15,269 nucleotides of DNA from an uncultured Bacteroidia bacterium (lineage in GTDB: Bacteria > Bacteroidota > Bacteroidia > Bacteroidales > UBA932). Below the pieces are notes generated by a model. That model saw only the letters and a program-made list of their open reading frames with translations. It had not been told where the DNA came from and did not search any database. This document shows, piece after piece, positions 15,099 through 15,269 of the stretch. The DNA is taken from NCBI GenBank assembly GCA_902795785.1, contig CADBMK010000166.1, positions 1-15,269 on the forward strand. The letters are read 5' to 3'. Position 1 is the stretch's first letter. Each line of letters starts with the position of its first letter. Both the position numbers and the translations under genes were made by a program.

Positions 15099-15269
15099 TT
15101 ATTTAATTATAGTCGATTTAAAATATTCTATCGTCCTTGAGAGACCTTCTGCGAGTTTGACCTGAGGATACCATCCGTTCAACATTGAATTGGCGAGGGT
15201 AATGTCAGGCTTTCTTCTTGTCGGGTCATCATTAGGCAAAGGCAAATATACTATTTTTGAATTAGACCC
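15099..15269 (-). CDS. UDP-glucuronate decarboxylase (UDP-xylose synthase), C-terminal 56 residues
   Basis: The 3' end of a gene that enters from the right edge, read in frame from 15269 to a TAA at 15101-15099. The visible sequence contains KIVYLPLPNDDPTRRKPDIT, then LNGWYPQVKLAEGLSRTIEYF. The PLPxDDPxxRxPDI stretch followed by GWxPxVxLxEGLxxTIEYF is the C-terminal signature of UDP-glucuronate decarboxylases in the extended SDR family, which convert UDP-GlcA to UDP-xylose and CO2 with bound NAD. The active site lies outside the window. A dTDP-glucose dehydratase-like enzyme is possible but fits the DDPxxRxPDI segment less well. With ugd at the other end of the locus, it would draw on the same UDP-GlcA pool. 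It is cytoplasmic. Confidence 0.82.
   Translation of the reverse strand, partial: GSNSKIVYLPLPNDDPTRRKPDITLANSMLNGWYPQVKLAEGLSRTIEYFKSTIIK

Overview
The window is part of a capsule or exopolysaccharide locus, most likely from a member of the Bacteroidota (probably Bacteroidales). The evidence for the phylum is circumstantial. Start codons lack Shine-Dalgarno sequences and are preceded by A/T-rich leaders. One intergenic region carries a good Bacteroidota-type promoter (TTTG, 19 bp, TATATTTG). The gene content (Wzz-like co-polymerase, TolC-like protein, small initiating sugar transferase, many glycosyltransferases) also fits. No tRNA, rRNA, CRISPR or insertion sequence was seen.

Layout, right to left on the minus strand. 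At the right edge is the C-terminus of a probable UDP-glucuronate decarboxylase (UDP-xylose synthase), followed by a stand-alone CheY-like receiver. Converging on it is a plus-strand run of three glycosyltransferases (11568-14651). A short divergent intergenic region (11492-11567) separates these from a long, tightly overlapping minus-strand operon (11491 down to 3018). That operon encodes a miniaturised receiver protein, the initiating phosphoglycosyl transferase, a half-size TolC-like outer-membrane protein, a Wzz/Wzc-like co-polymerase with a decayed kinase domain, a Wzy-like polymerase/ligase, two GT2 glycosyltransferases and one GT4 glycosyltransferase. After a 48-bp promoter region comes a second minus-strand operon (2969 to the left edge): an XRE DNA-binding domain fused to a galacturonokinase-like GHMP kinase, then UDP-glucose 6-dehydrogenase, then a UDP-glucuronate 4-epimerase that runs off the window.

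The parts fit together as a uronate-rich glycan factory. Ugd makes UDP-GlcA, the epimerase converts it to UDP-GalA and the decarboxylase converts it to UDP-Xyl. The phosphoglycosyl transferase starts the chain on a lipid carrier, six glycosyltransferases extend it, and the Wzy/Wzz/TolC-like proteins polymerise and export it. No Wzx flippase or Wza-type outer-membrane exporter lies in the window.

The most notable observation is the HTH-galacturonokinase fusion together with three copies of TGGGAATT placed around its own promoter at 21- and 31-bp spacing (two and three helical turns). This suggests a self-regulating enzyme-repressor that couples free galacturonate to UDP-sugar supply. The second is an 86-residue receiver that keeps all the phosphorylation residues but lacks about a third of the fold and is translationally coupled to the initiating transferase.
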